NCBI RefSeq assembly: GCF_018320785.1
Contig: NC_054885.1
Coordinates: forward strand, 8,320,921 to 8,384,920
Source: Cheilinus undulatus
Lineage: Eukaryota; Chordata; Actinopteri; Labriformes; Labridae
Length of the DNA: 64,000 nt
Reading direction: 5' to 3'
Shown here: in pieces, positions 12,915-25,290 of the stretch
How the letters are laid out: every line of letters starts with the position of its first letter
Position numbering within the stretch: position 1 is the stretch's first letter
Program-made: the position numbers and the translations under genes
Notes under the pieces: generated by a model
Database searches by the model: none
What the model was told of the DNA's origin: nothing
The model's input: only the letters and a program-made list of their open reading frames with translations

Positions 12915-13225
12915 CTGGGTGCATTGGAGACTGGGCGGCAGGCAAGGGTGGAGGCCCGGGCGTATTGAGCCCCGGCAGCGCAGACTGGTTTTCAGTACAT
13001 GGAATGCCACCTCTCCCACAGGAAAGGAGTCAGAGTTGGTGGAGCATTAAATAGAAAGTTGGGCTGTCCTCCTCTACACTCCTGGAGAAGGGCTGAACAC
13101 TTATAATCACTTCAGGGTGAGAGGTGTTAGGTGGGTATGGGGATTCCCACAAGCCTTCAAATGGCAGACGAGAGGGTTGCCTCTCTGTGGCTCCAGACCC
13201 CGGATAAGCAGAGGATGGATGCTAA
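12915..13225 (+). mobile_element. LINE-like 3' fragment
   Basis: Broken coding-like sequence ends in ccccggataagcagaggatg gatg, a tail common in fish non-LTR retrotransposons. No intact reading frame. Confidence 0.4.
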
Positions 13226-13229
13226 TTAC

Positions 13230-16153
13230 ACCATGAGGGTTTTATAAACCAATATCACGCATTTTACAGTTCATTGATGCCATCTTTATTTGCATTTATA
13301 TCACAACATTCAATGTATTTTTGTCAGCATACAATTCAAAGTGAATATATTAGAAAAATATCAGCATACATTACACCCTTATCCTGTCTCCCATAAGTCA
13401 AAATCCAAGTCTGCACACATCACGTCTGCAAAAATGTTAAAAAACATCCAGATATCTTGTTTCAAAAACATTGCTTCTACCACGACAACAAAATGTATTT
13501 CCACAAAGGGGGTAAGACCCGTATACAAAATTGTTTTTACATTACTACAGGAGAATTTTCACTAGTTCTAAATACTTGCTGCTACTTTAGCAGAAAATAA
13601 AGTCAACAGCATTACCATGATTCATCTTTCTAAAATACTGATAACAGATATGAAAAACACCTTTGATGATATTAAGTGACAAACATCTTTACATATGAAG
13701 TCTTTCCAGAGGAAAAGTGTTTTTTTTTTAACAAAAGGAGCTAGCTAGAGCTTTAAAATCCCGCTAAAGCAAATTTTCTGCTGTGTTAAAATAACAGTGG
13801 AAAGACGTTATAATGGAAATATCTTTCTAGAACAAGCCTTCAAAGCGGGTGTTCAAATATGACAGGTCTTGAAAAAACATCTTGGTAAAGCATGAGCAGA
13901 AGCTTAAAAAAATGTCTGATGAAAACATTAAGGATATTGTTTTAGCTTTGAAAAATATGTTAAATGAACAGAGAAAGGATGTTGCAAGAATGTCATGAAA
14001 CGTGTCCTGCAAGAGCATAAAAAATATGTATCTTGCTAGAGTAAGAAAGGATCATGCTTTAGTACAGGGTCATCAACTCCTTCTTGACCGATGCTGTGGG
14101 GGCCAGACATAGAAATAAACTAAAATAAAATCAATATTTTTGTCTAATTAATCTATTCTTCTAAGAACGGTAATGCCTTCCAAAATTAATAGAACTTCAA
14201 CAGTGAGATCAGTCCCTATCCTCTTTACTGCAGCCAGCCACAAGGGGGCGTTTGATATATTTTAGCTACATATTTCTGGATCCCTCCTGATGTCTGTCAC
14301 TGAGCTTGATGCTAACATGCTGCATCGTGAGTGGCCACAAACACAGGAAACAGATCTTCTATGAAGATTCTCAGAGGGAGAGATTACACTCTAAAAGAGA
14401 TATATTTGGAAAATTGATGCAAAAAACTTCCAAGTTTAATCAAGATAAAAATAATAAGTATGTGCCAAAGTACAGTATTACTAGTGTGCTTCTTGTCTGA
14501 TGAGTCGCTAGGTTGAAGGTTTTATTTTGACTTCAGAAAAAAACTAGCATGCCATATTTTACCCTCTCAAATTTTCTGAATTTAATAATCCTTTGGGGAC
14601 GGATGGGAAGCCAAGAAAGTTCTGAAAACACAAAAAGGGTCTTGAATGATCATGATGATTATAGTCAAGAATAAACAAGATGAGTCAAAATGTAACAGAT
14701 TTTGTGGAATAAAGAAAATGGTCTTAATATGTTTTCTTAAAGCATGACAAAAAGTCATGCTACGGCAGTGATTCCAGACTCTTTCCTTAGCCCCACCCTA
14801 CTCATGTCCAGGAAGAATAAGGTCCCCCAGGACGCACTTAAAAGCCACTTTTATTTTTATGCCTGCATATAAGAGCCTCTCTAAAAAAATAATAATACAA
14901 ATAAAGAGGATCTGTTACAAATGTTCAAGTTTAAAAAGTTGTAAATTTACAAGACCCAAACAATTATAAAATTATAAAGTTGAAAACTTTAGACTACATG
15001 GAAGAAAATCTGACCAGATGAAGCTGCTTTCCTTGCACAGGGCTTGCAGTTCAGCCTGATCAAATTATACTTTTTATTGGAACTATTCAACAAAGAAAAT
15101 AGCTGTGATTTCAGCCCAGAATCACCACATTATCATTACCATCTGGACCTAGACATTTCTGTAAAGTGGGGCTATCCAACCACTGTTTGCAGATTGGCTT
15201 CTTGTAAATTTGTGACTTTAAAAACCTGACACTTTTGAGTTTATAATGTTAAGATTTACAGCTTTTAAACTTGGAAATTTCTTTTTTCCCCCTTATAAAA
15301 TCATGACTTTTTAATCCCTGAAATGCTCAGTTTGTTTTCTTACAACTACCTTATAATCTAAAAAAATCCAGGATTTTCTTATTTCAAGTCTTTTTCTCCT
15401 AAAAAATAAGCAGATCATCTTTATTTGTCATCTTTTAGGGTGGCCCTGATATGCTGTCGTACATTTTTCTAACCATGATATAAAAAAAATACATGCACAT
15501 CTGACTTTGACCATGCCAGAGCAGACAGGACCCCTGCCCCCTCAGGGCTGCCTGTACTCCAGCAGGGAACCAGTGTGTTACAAAAAAATCTTTTTAAGGC
15601 GCTAAATCAATCTGGCAAATACAGGAAGGAAGGATGTTATCAATACTTACTCAAGAAGGTCTCTGTACACCATGAAAAGAATAATAGAGGATATTCAAAA
15701 CTATCTTTAGACAGAGGGAAAAGATCTCATGTCACTCCTCCCAGTGCAAGAAAATATCTTCTTATAGCATGGAGTATCTTTTTATACCTATATCTTGCTA
15801 TTTTATGTGATGTATGGAAGCCCAAAGAAGACATCCATAAAAACACTTTTAAACTCCATTTTTGGCTTTACAATGAAAACTAGATGGTTGTTTTGTTGTC
15901 ATGGCAGCAGCATTACATGTCTGTATATTTCTATTTCTTTGAGACGAATAAACCAAAATTGGTTTCATCCATGGAGAGATGCAGTTCATCATCCATGTCC
16001 TCCAACATGGCCGCCAACTACTCTCACTGTCCCATTGCTTATGTTAATCTTTGTCCATTCCCTCCTCCTTATTTCCTTCTTCTTTCTCCCCCTTCTCATC
16101 TCAAGTTTTGGTGCCCCATCATTGTCCTAGTCCGGTAATCTGGTCTCAGGTCC
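13230..16153. other. Intergenic stretch between ube2m and the TRIM gene; no gene seen
   Basis: AT-rich sequence between the convergent 3' ends. It should include the TRIM 3'UTR near 16.1 kb; minus-strand AATAAA candidates occur near 15417 and 15071. A hAT-type end (cagggtcatcaact) occurs at about 14066. A fragment gcagccagccacaagggggcg (14231-14251) belongs to a dispersed family also found in wipf2. Reading frames here have no recognisable domains. Confidence 0.45.
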
Positions 16154-19100
16154 TCAGGCCAGCTGGTGCTGAGTGGTCATGAGGATAAGGGGGACTTCTT
16201 TGTCCCCAGTGCCCAGCAGAGGAAACATCCTCTCAGTGAACTCAGAGGACCCGTTGAAGCTGTAGATCTCAGAGCCAGACTTCACGTTATAAAAGGACAC
16301 CTGGCCTTCTTCTAAGTCGAGGAACACGCCAACCTGACGAAGCTTTGGAGGACTCTTCACCTGCATGACAGAAAAAAAATCATTTATTTACCTGCTTTAA
16401 AATCCTGATAGTTTGTCCCTGAACAACCAAAGATAGCGGCACAGTCCATTTAGATGTAAAGATGACCTCAAATCTAAAAATAATAGAAACTTTATTGCTA
16501 AATCAGCAGTTTTTAGTCTGGCAGTGCTCTGATAGTACATGTGGGTCAAGGAGCATTTCACAATAAAAGCACCTGATGAAGAGATTAAGGTGATTCTTGA
16601 TCATGTCCCCAGCTGTTTCCCAACAATAAAACATTTTCTCCTGCTTAATTCTGAAGTGTATAAAAAAGGTTAATTTAAAAAAATGCTGTTAGCTACCTGT
16701 GTCAGAAGTGTTCGGCATTAAAAATAACTAGATGGAAATGATGAGTGTTGCTGCTGATGGTCTTGTTTGTGTTTGTTTGCACTTCCCTAGAATTTTTTTG
16801 CTTATCCGACAGTTTAATGCACTATTTTTGCACACTTTAAATAAAATTTAAATTTGAAATGCCAACAAATCTACGCATCATTTAAGAAAAAATAATGTTG
16901 TTCAACCTAAAAAAATACTTAGTTGATAACATTTTTTTCTTAATGCATTTTCAAACCAAGCACATGAAAGGCATCAATTGGGGTTAGAGATATTAACTTA
17001 TTCAAAAAAATGCTGAAAATTGTATTTTTAGAACAAAGTTAAAAGTATTTTTTACACTGCAGTGAGTGTAAAGATACCAAGGAGTATTACAGCCATGAAA
17101 TTGGAATGCACTTTTTTTTTAATTCTAAGAAAAAGTTTTAAAAAAAAAAAGCAAAAGTCAGAATTCTGTAATTTTTCTTAGATTTAAAAAAAAATGCATA
17201 AACCAAATTTTTTTGTTAAATGCCCCTTATCCTCCCCCGTACATACATTCTCAAAAGCAAAAAAAAAAGGTTGTTTTTAAAAATTTCTTTAAAAATTACA
17301 TTTCCATGCTGTGATCAGCAAGGCCCAATTGTTTTTTCTTTATTTCTTTTCAGATCTGAAAGATCTGGGGCTTTTAAGAAAACATTCAGGGCCGAAGCCT
17401 CATAAGCCACCCCCTCGCTCCACCCATGGGCAAAAGTCCTGAGGTCCTTATTGGACATGTATTGATACCTTTAATTCTACCCTGTTTTACTGTGAAATTG
17501 GGTTAATTTGAATGTCTGATCAATATTTCAACTAATTTATCTCCTCTTCTTGCAATAAATGGCTAATTTTCCCATGATAATAAAGCAATTGCACAAGTTC
17601 TCTGGAAAATGTACACATAATGATGGGTAAAGAGGGTATAAAACAGTAATTTTTGTCTCATTTCTTTTTTATATCAGGTGTTTTGGTCCAATCATGTTCC
17701 AAGCTGCAACATGTTAAATTAAGACAGACTGGTGGGTCCTGGACCAGTTCAGAACCACTGGTTTGAAACTCCTCATGTGCCTTAAATACAAGAAAAACAT
17801 TTAAACAGTGTGTCACTGATGCATATAAAGACAAAATAAACACCTAAATGGCTCAAATTAGAGTGTATGAAAATTTTCAGTTGATTAGTGTAAACAAAAT
17901 GTGTCTGAACCTTGGTTAGGGGCGGCGTAGTGAGCGCTCGCATCTGGCTGCCGCTCCACCAGATGGCGTAGTATCCGTTAGATGGACTCATGTCAAACAG
18001 ACCTTTCCTCTGTGCAGACTCAGAGACCACTCCCAGCTTCCAGTCCTTACTCTCCCCAACAAACACCTGCACAGTTGAGCAGAGCAGAGGTTTATGCCAA
18101 GCCAAAATATTTAGAGCTCCGTTGTTGACTGAGAAACAAATTAATGTCATTATTAATGTGGCTCCATGCAGCTTCCTCAACCCTGTTAGTAGTGTAGAGA
18201 GGAAAACCAAGAGAAAACGTGACAAAAACGGACACTACTGCCATTGAACTTTCCATAAACCTGAGTGGAAGCTCCCAAACTTAATCAGTTCTGCCTTCGA
18301 TATTTAAATTCAATGTGTGCTTTTGTTAGCGGAAGCTCCTTTATGCACACATCTGCTGGGAAATAACATCACCAATGCAATATGAGCCATTTTGGCTTCA
18401 CTTATATACAAAGGAGGGAGATGAAAAAGCCTTGTCCATATTAATATACAGTTCTGTTTTGAGTCTGACCTCCCAGTAGTGTCTTCCCGTGCTGAACCCT
18501 TCTTTTGCGATGACACAGGACCAGACGTCAAAGCGCTGCTGACTGTTTCTGTAGAACTGCAGCTTCTCTCCTCTCTTCACCTGCTTCCTGTCCTCTGAGA
18601 GGATGAGGAAGGGATACGCCGTCACCGGGTTCAGAACCACGTCCTCTGAAATCAACAAGGACACAGCAGGGGGGATAAATCAGCAAGATCAGAGATCAAT
18701 ATGCTTCAATTTTTCTGTACATTTCTATTTTAAAGCGTTTACAAAAGAGACTAACCACTTGTATATTACAAAAAGGAGGGTACAACGTGTTTCCATACAA
18801 AGCAAGCTCAACATTTGTATGGTGGCCTATTTAGGATATTTCAAATTTTCACAATAAAGTCAAATTTATCCAATCACATCTGTAATAATTAAATTGATAA
18901 CAATGATCAAAACTTGCCCCCCTACCCCCCAAAAAATTCTAATATAGTTTCAACTTATTCATTCACATACCCATATAGACTCGAGCCTTCTTGTGCCCTG
19001 CAAAAACAAACAAAAAACAAACAAAAAAAAAGATCATCTAATTGCAATCACAGAATATATCCTGATGAAACAGAATCATTACAAATAGTCTGTGAACAAT

Positions 19101-22100
19101 AAAAGTTAAAACATGTACTGAAGAAACAGAGACACATGCCTGAGACTGGTTTACTCTTCTTTAAATCTGCAGGGAGACAGGATTATATTTTAGTCCTTTT
19201 ATAACAGATATCAATCAAAGTTTTTGTAACTGTGAACTGTCAGCTGTAGTGAGATATCACACTAGCTATACTTCTAATAGACGAATCCTACAATCACTGA
19301 CCTTTCAGGGTCCACTGACTCTTCCTCAAACTGGCCGTGCTTGCCCTCAGACTGAGCATGCTCTCTGCCATCATCAGGTCACCAGAAGAGACTGAAAACA
19401 GAAATATCATTAGCACAGTTGTTAAGGCAGTGAAAAGTACAGTATTAAAGACCAAAAGTAGTTTTCATCTGATAGTACAGTGAAGTGAAAAAGTATTTGC
19501 CTCCTTTTATGATTCCTGATTTTTTACATATTTATCACACTTAAATGTTTCGGATCATCAAACCAATTTTAAGATCTAACAAAGACAACCCAAGTAAATA
19601 CAAAACGCAGTTTCTAAACAACGGTTTTATTTGTTAAGGGGAAAAAATCCAAACCTATCTGGCCCTGTGTGGAAAAAGTCATTGCCACCCCATTGTTAAG
19701 TCATGAGTTAACTGTGATTAACCACCTGTCAGACAAAGTGAACCAGGCTACAAGATCTCAAAAAGAAACGCATCACGTCACGATCCAAAGAAATTCAAGA
19801 ACAAATGAGAAACAAAGTGATTGAAATCTATCAGTCTGGAAAAGGTTATAAAGACATTCCCAAGGCTTTGGGACTCCAGAGAACCACGGTTAGAGCCATT
19901 ATCCACAAATGGAGAAAACTGGGAACAGTGGTGAACCCTCCCAGGAGTGGTCGGCCCCCAAGTACTCTTGGGTTATGCAGCAGGATCATGACCTGAAACA
20001 AACCAGCAAGTCCACCTCTGACTGGCTCAAAAATTAAGATTTTGGAGTGGCCAAGTGAAAGTTCGGACTTAAATCCAATTGAGATGACGATGAGCATGAG
20101 TAACCACTATGAAAGACTGTGCTAGCAAATTATTGGAAGGATATGATCTTCAGGCCCTTAGATGACTGTGCTTTTAATTCAGACATGATAATATAAAAGC
20201 CATCTAACACAATGTCCAAACTTTTTAGGAAACATGGTTGTACCACTGGCCAGTCCATTTATTTATTTACAGTATGGAAAGCTTCCTGTTTGCCATCATC
20301 TTTCCACCCTTATTGAAATGGTTTTCTGGACTCACAGGAGCCTCTTGAGCCTCTGGAGCGAACCTCCCCCATCCGAATGTCATCCATCCTCTCCTTCACC
20401 TCAGACAGAGCACTCTTCACCTCCCCCAGCTGAAATTGGAGGGAAAACTCGTCCTCGTCCACCTCGCTCTGTTCATCCTCAGAGAGAGGAGCTGTAGCTT
20501 TCTCAAAACTCTGGAGGAGAGGAGAGAACGCCACATGGTTAAACACACAAACAGCTTACAGGTCCAGACATCTAAACAAAGGAAAGCTAACATCCTACCT
20601 GCAGAAAGCCAATGTGGTCCTGACTGATGGCCTGAACCTCTAATGTCGCTCTCCTCTCCGTCAACTGGTCTAGATCCGCCTCCAGACGGTTCACAAGCCC
20701 CTCACCCTTTGACATCACAGCGTCAAGCTGGTTCTCGATCCCGCCAACCACGTGAGACCGGATCCTGTCTAATGCGCTTGACACTTCCTCCAGGAGGTGT
20801 TCCACTTCACCTCGCTCTCCGTCTGCGTACATCTGGGAATACATCGAATGTCAGATATGAAAACAAATCAACAAAATCACTAAAGCTTGGTCCCATTTCT
20901 AAAGTTTCCCCCTAGCCCTTGTTTTTAATGCCCCATTGCCCCTTGAAACAGACACTATGACAAAAAAACAGACATTTTTACCACAAGAGATTTTTCTACA
21001 TGATTTGTAAGGGAGACTTACCATAACACTGTGGAGTAGGCCTCTGGAAAATCTCTGTGCTAGGGCCATGTAGCCCTAGCACTTAATCCTGCCCCTCCTT
21101 CCCAACAAGAATCAGGGCATCCTAACCCTAGACATGACTGTAAATGTAGGGAAGGGCTGGGTGGTAAAGGTGAGGGTTGGATTGGGACTGAACCTAAATC
21201 TGTTCTTATCTACTGTACAAATGATATAGCCATGTGTTGGTCAGATGTCTTTAACCCTTTGAGGCCCATTGTATCATATTTGATACAAAGTTTTGAAAGA
21301 CCTCTGTCTAATCAACATGATCAACTAGAAAAGCACTCGTAGAGTGCAGACCTCCACCATTAGCCCTATCTCCCAATAGTACAGAATCCTTTAAAAAATT
21401 CCTGGCTCCAGACGGTGATCCGGATCACTCCCAAAATCTAATCAGTTCTGCCTTATGCCATTTTTGACATTTCCTGAAAATTTCATCAAAATCCGATAAC
21501 TTTTTGAGTTATGTTGCCAACAAACTAACTAACAAACTAACAAACCCTGACGATCACATAACCACCTTCGCAGAGGTAATAATTTAAAGATTTATTTTCT
21601 GAGCTTTTTTTATGCCTTTATTGACAACGGAGGACAGTGGAAAGAACTGGAAATAGGGACAAGAGAGTTGTAGAGAGATATGCGGGACAGTGCCACAGGC
21701 TGGATTCGAACCTGGGCTGACCGTGCACATGGCGCACCTTTGTACTAGGCCACCTGCACCCTCATGATCAATAATGTCATCAAAAACCTTCTGTAAACAA
21801 TCTGATAAATTATTTTGAAAATGCCTTCCAAGGTTATGGCAGTTTTTCTATTTTTGGATTTTGGTAGGAGGTTAAATAAATACAGAATTAATAAAATAAA
21901 ATACAGAATATTCTGGCTTTTTTCTCAGAATTCAGACTTTTTTTCACAGGTAAAAAAAACAAAAAAATTACGATGTCATTTAGCAGATAATTGGGTCTCA
22001 ATTTTTTTCCAGTGGCCCTAATCCTCTTCCGTAAATAAACATCCCAGTTCTAAAAGAATCAGAATTTTCTGGCTATTTTTTGAGGTTTCAGGCTTTACAG

Positions 22101-23541
22101 GGTTAAAGCTTCTCAGATATTAATAAATAATATAATGGGAAGAATTGTATTTGTCTTTTTTTTAATGCATGCCCATTTCAAATTTGCAGAAAATTATTTC
22201 AACTAAGTTGGAACAGGGATATTTTACCACTCTGTTACATAACTTCTTTACAAGAGTCTGTCCCAACTTTTTGGAACCTTATGTTGGGCTCAAATTTGAT
22301 AAGGTCTTGTGTTTTCTAACAAATATAGTATTCTGAAATTCAGCACATTTTCTCTCTCTATTTCAGTTGTCCCAGCTTTTTTAAAAAACAGGGTTGTGAA
22401 TTAAGTACGGCATTAAGTCTGACCTTGACTCCGTCCAGTTTCTTCTTCAGATGAGTCACATGAATCTCTTTCTCCTTGATCCTGTTCAGAATCTCCTGCT
22501 CCGTCCTCGCTACCTGTTTCTGAAAACAAACAAACAAAAATAATCAATTTTATTGGTTGAATGTGGAACAAGATGCAACAGTATCTTATTAAACCATTAT
22601 TTATAATAATGAGCCTGTTTGTTGCTCTTTACCTGTTTGCTTTGTCTCTCTGTTTGGACAGAAACAGTTTTGTGCATCCGATGTTCCTCCAGGACACAAA
22701 TGGCACAGATGCAGCTCTGACACGTCCGACAGTAGACCTGGTCAAAAAGGTAAAAGGTAAAACTGACCAGAACAAGCAACGCTACAATCATCAGAATAAA
22801 GTCTTTATTTCCTCTCACCTCTAGTAAGCGATGGTGTAGTGAGCATGTGCGGCCCCTGAGGGCCTCCTGAGGGTCCATTAGCGAGTGTTTGGCATAGAAG
22901 GGTGTATTTTGATGTGGTAGCACATGCTCAGAGCAGTATGAAGCAGTGCAGGTGAGACAGGAGCCGACAGCAGGTTTTTTAAGACCAGTACAGATGTCAC
23001 ACCAAACCACGTCGTCCCCGGACAGTTGTGCGAATGGGTTGGTGCTGGTAGTGTTTGTCGTTGTGGCGCTCGTCAGCGCCAGTGTCCCGTTTCTGACGGG
23101 CATTGGTATCCCTGCAGCGCCATATTGTGCCTCTTTGTATTTAAGTGAGATGAGAGCGAAGACTTTGTTGACACTGAGCTGAGGGCGTTCTTCAAATTGT
23201 CGTTTGCAGAGCGGACAAGTGCAGACAGCGCTGGAAGCCCAGTAACCTCCGATACATGCCTGCAAAAATACAAGAGAAGAAGAAGACTCATGAAACTTAA
23301 CTTAAAGAAAAATAATCAGGTATATTCATAGAAGACTTATCGGAGAGTTTAACTAAGTCTTGATAATCCTTGTGTTCTGGACTGAATGAAAAGGATCTCA
23401 GTTGTCTGAAGTAAAAGTTACCTGGCAGAAGTTGTGTCCACAGGGAGTGGAGACCGGTTCATCAAAGATATCCAGACAGATGGAGCAGGTTAACTCCTGC
23501 TCTGAGAACAGATCTGTGGCCGCCGCTTCCGCCATCGTCAT
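16154..23541 (-). CDS. TRIM-family E3 ubiquitin ligase (RING, two B-boxes, coiled coil, PRY-SPRY)
   Basis: This is a complete 608-codon class IV TRIM protein. Coding exons in transcript order are 23422-23541, 22819-23259, 22633-22737, 22424-22519, 20599-20832, 20336-20510, 19302-19391, 18971-18997, 18470-18645, 17911-18066 and 16154-16360; all join in frame. The RING has C19, C22, C34, H36, C39, C42, C55 and C58 ([22 protein letters not shown]). B-box 1 is about 127-170 (CDIC, SCLTC, YCSEH) and B-box 2 about 179-215 (CSLHH, YCRTC, CAIC). Residues 220-390 are heptad-rich coiled coil. PRY-SPRY covers about 425-608, with [30 protein letters not shown] and [17 protein letters not shown]. The family ubiquitinates proteins recognised by the SPRY, often in innate immunity. 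The start is ATG at 23541, one base after a splice acceptor; an in-frame ATG two codons on (23535) has the better context. Features resemble the fish TRIM25/TRIM16/TRIM39 (bloodthirsty-like) groups, but I cannot choose an orthologue. Confidence 0.9.
19480..20240 (+). mobile_element. Deleted Tc1-like element in a TRIM intron
   Basis: It begins TA-cagtgaagtgaaaaagtatttg (19478 on), then has a helix-turn-helix region at 19805-19970 ([20 protein letters not shown], then [24 protein letters not shown]). This jumps straight to transposase C-terminal sequence (about 19975-20095). The central DDE part is deleted. The last 70 bases (tccaaactttttaggaaaca) look like a different element's edge, so this may be composite. 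Confidence 0.6.
21300..21582 (+). repeat. Dispersed fish repeat (LINE-tail type, 'gcagaggtaataat')
   Basis: Contains cctggctccagacggtgatc, atttcatcaaaatccgataa and three cta-aca-aa repeats, then ccttcgcagaggtaataa. This string is familiar as a high-copy fish interspersed repeat. No coding potential. Confidence 0.5.
21588..21762 (-). mobile_element. tRNA-derived SINE
   Basis: On the minus strand it has an A-box-like ggtggcctagtacaaagg and a perfect B box GGTTCGAATCC (21702-21712). A tRNA-unrelated body and a tail ending caataaaggcataaa follow. It has about 70% visible similarity to the copy at 38488-38664. Confidence 0.7.
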
Positions 23542-23589
23542 ACTGCAGAAGGACACGAGAGAGGAAATATGAAATACAACTGGAAAAAG

Positions 23590-24220
23590 GCAAACGGCAG
23601 CTCTGTGGATCCATCCATCCATGCATCAATCCATCCGAGATCCATCCATCCATCCATCCATTAAACAAAATCCATCCATCCATCCATCCATCCATCCATT
23701 AAACAAAATCCATCCATCCATCCATCTAACTAACCATCAAAAAATCCATCCATCCAAGATCCATCCATCCGTCTTATAAGCCAAGAACCATCGATCAAAA
23801 AAATCCATCCATCCACCAAAGATCCAACCAACCATACATCGCTCCATCCATCCAAGATCCATCACCCATTCATCCTACCAACCAACACTATCGCTCCATC
23901 CATCAATCAAAAAAATCCATCCATGCATCCATCCATCCAAGATCCATCATCAAAAAATGTATCCATCCATCACAGATCCATCCATCCAACCAACTGAACA
24001 TCGTTCCTTCCATCCTTCTTTCCATCTTTCCATCCATCCATCCATCCATCCATCCATCCATCATCCATCCATCCATCCATCCATCCATCCATCCATCCAT
24101 CCATCATCCATCCATCCATCCATCCATCATCCATCCATCCATTCATCATTCCATCCAACCAACTGAACATCGTTCCTTCCATCTTTCTTCCCATCTTTCC
24201 ATCCATCCATCCATCCATAT
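23590..24220 (+). repeat. (ATCC)n microsatellite, about 0.6 kb, interrupted
   Basis: Long runs of atcc are broken by recurring longer phrases such as 'atcaaaaaaatccatcc' and 'ccaaccaactgaacatcgttcc'. The latter phrase occurs twice (about 23988 and 24157), so part of the array grew by duplication of a larger block. It lies in the inferred first intron of the TRIM gene, about 50 bases past its first coding exon. Reading frames of Asp-Gly-Trp-Met type are a by-product. Confidence 0.95.
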
Positions 24221-24909
24221 AAATGTATTCATTATTTTTTGTCATTTCAACTATCATTGCTATTTCTAAATTTAGGATTGAATGGCAAAATGGTAGTTAT
24301 TTAAATAGCTCCAGCTGCAGGTATTTCTGTGCCTGTAGCCACTAAACAGGTTATAATTGCTACAACAACTAAAGTCTGTCCATAAAAGTTCCTGTTAAAT
24401 GTCACTGACAGGCTCTTAGTTATTCTAAATGTCTGACACCTAAACATCTATTTTTACACCTTTAATGATATTTTACTTAAATCTATTGTTATACAACACA
24501 TGACACTAACTGAGACTGTCACACATTCTGTAGTTACCAGTGTTACAATGATACAGAGACAACATTCAATGGATTATTTAAAACTGAAAAAGTTTAAAAA
24601 TCAGGATTTCAAAACAGGAGGTTAATCAGTAACACCATACAGTCCAATGATGGTAAGTATGCTCTCTTAAAGTCAACGTTTTCTTCAGATCACTTAGCCT
24701 GAAAGAAAAAAAAAGTTCACTCATTTCCCCTCCCACTTAAAAACAACAAAAGTTTGAGATGAAAAAGGACCTGGTCGGACTACATTCCTGCTGAAAGTCC
24801 AACACAACAGATTCAAACAACATCCAAAAATAACAACACAGAAAACAGGTGAGTCACTGAGCTCAGGGATTCAGACAGGCAGGGGACTACAGGACTAAAC
24901 TTAAGCTTC

Positions 24910-25290
24910 ATTAGCTTTAGCTAAACTAACATATCTACACTGCTCTACGTAGTAACATTAACTATATAGCTTGCAAACCTATGTTAGCTTTAGCTAAACT
25001 AACATATCTACACTGCTCTACGTAGTAACATTAACTATATAGCTGGCAAACCTATGTTAGCTTTAGCTAAATCTAACGTATCTACATTAGCTTCTATAGT
25101 AACATTAACTATATAGATGATGACGCTACGTTAGCTTTAGCTAAAACTAACATATCTACTTTGGCTTATGTAGTAATATTAACTGTATACATGGTGACGC
25201 TATGTTAGCTTTAGCTTAAGCTAAAGTAGCTACATTGTCTCACATAGTAATATTAACTATGTAGCTAGTGAGGCTAGGTTAGCTTTAGCC
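24910..25290 (+). repeat. Minisatellite, about 73.5-bp unit, 5+ copies
   Basis: The landmark ttagctttagct recurs at 24910, 24984, 25057, 25131, 25204 and 25279, spacing 73-75. Units also share taacattaactatatagc. The first two copies are almost identical and later ones drift. The landmark itself contains the palindromic phrase agctttagctaaa. Confidence 0.9.

Noticed and set aside
21588-21762. A functional tRNA gene on the minus strand
   Set aside because: B box is good but the cloverleaf cannot be completed and a second diverged copy exists with the same non-tRNA body and tail, so it is a SINE.
23590-24220. CRISPR-like or satellite-coded system
   Set aside because: The array is a simple tetranucleotide repeat without unique spacers.
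23903-24257. Asp-Gly-Trp-Met repeat proteins on the minus strand
   Set aside because: Translation of the ATCC microsatellite; no start context, splice support or non-repeat domain.
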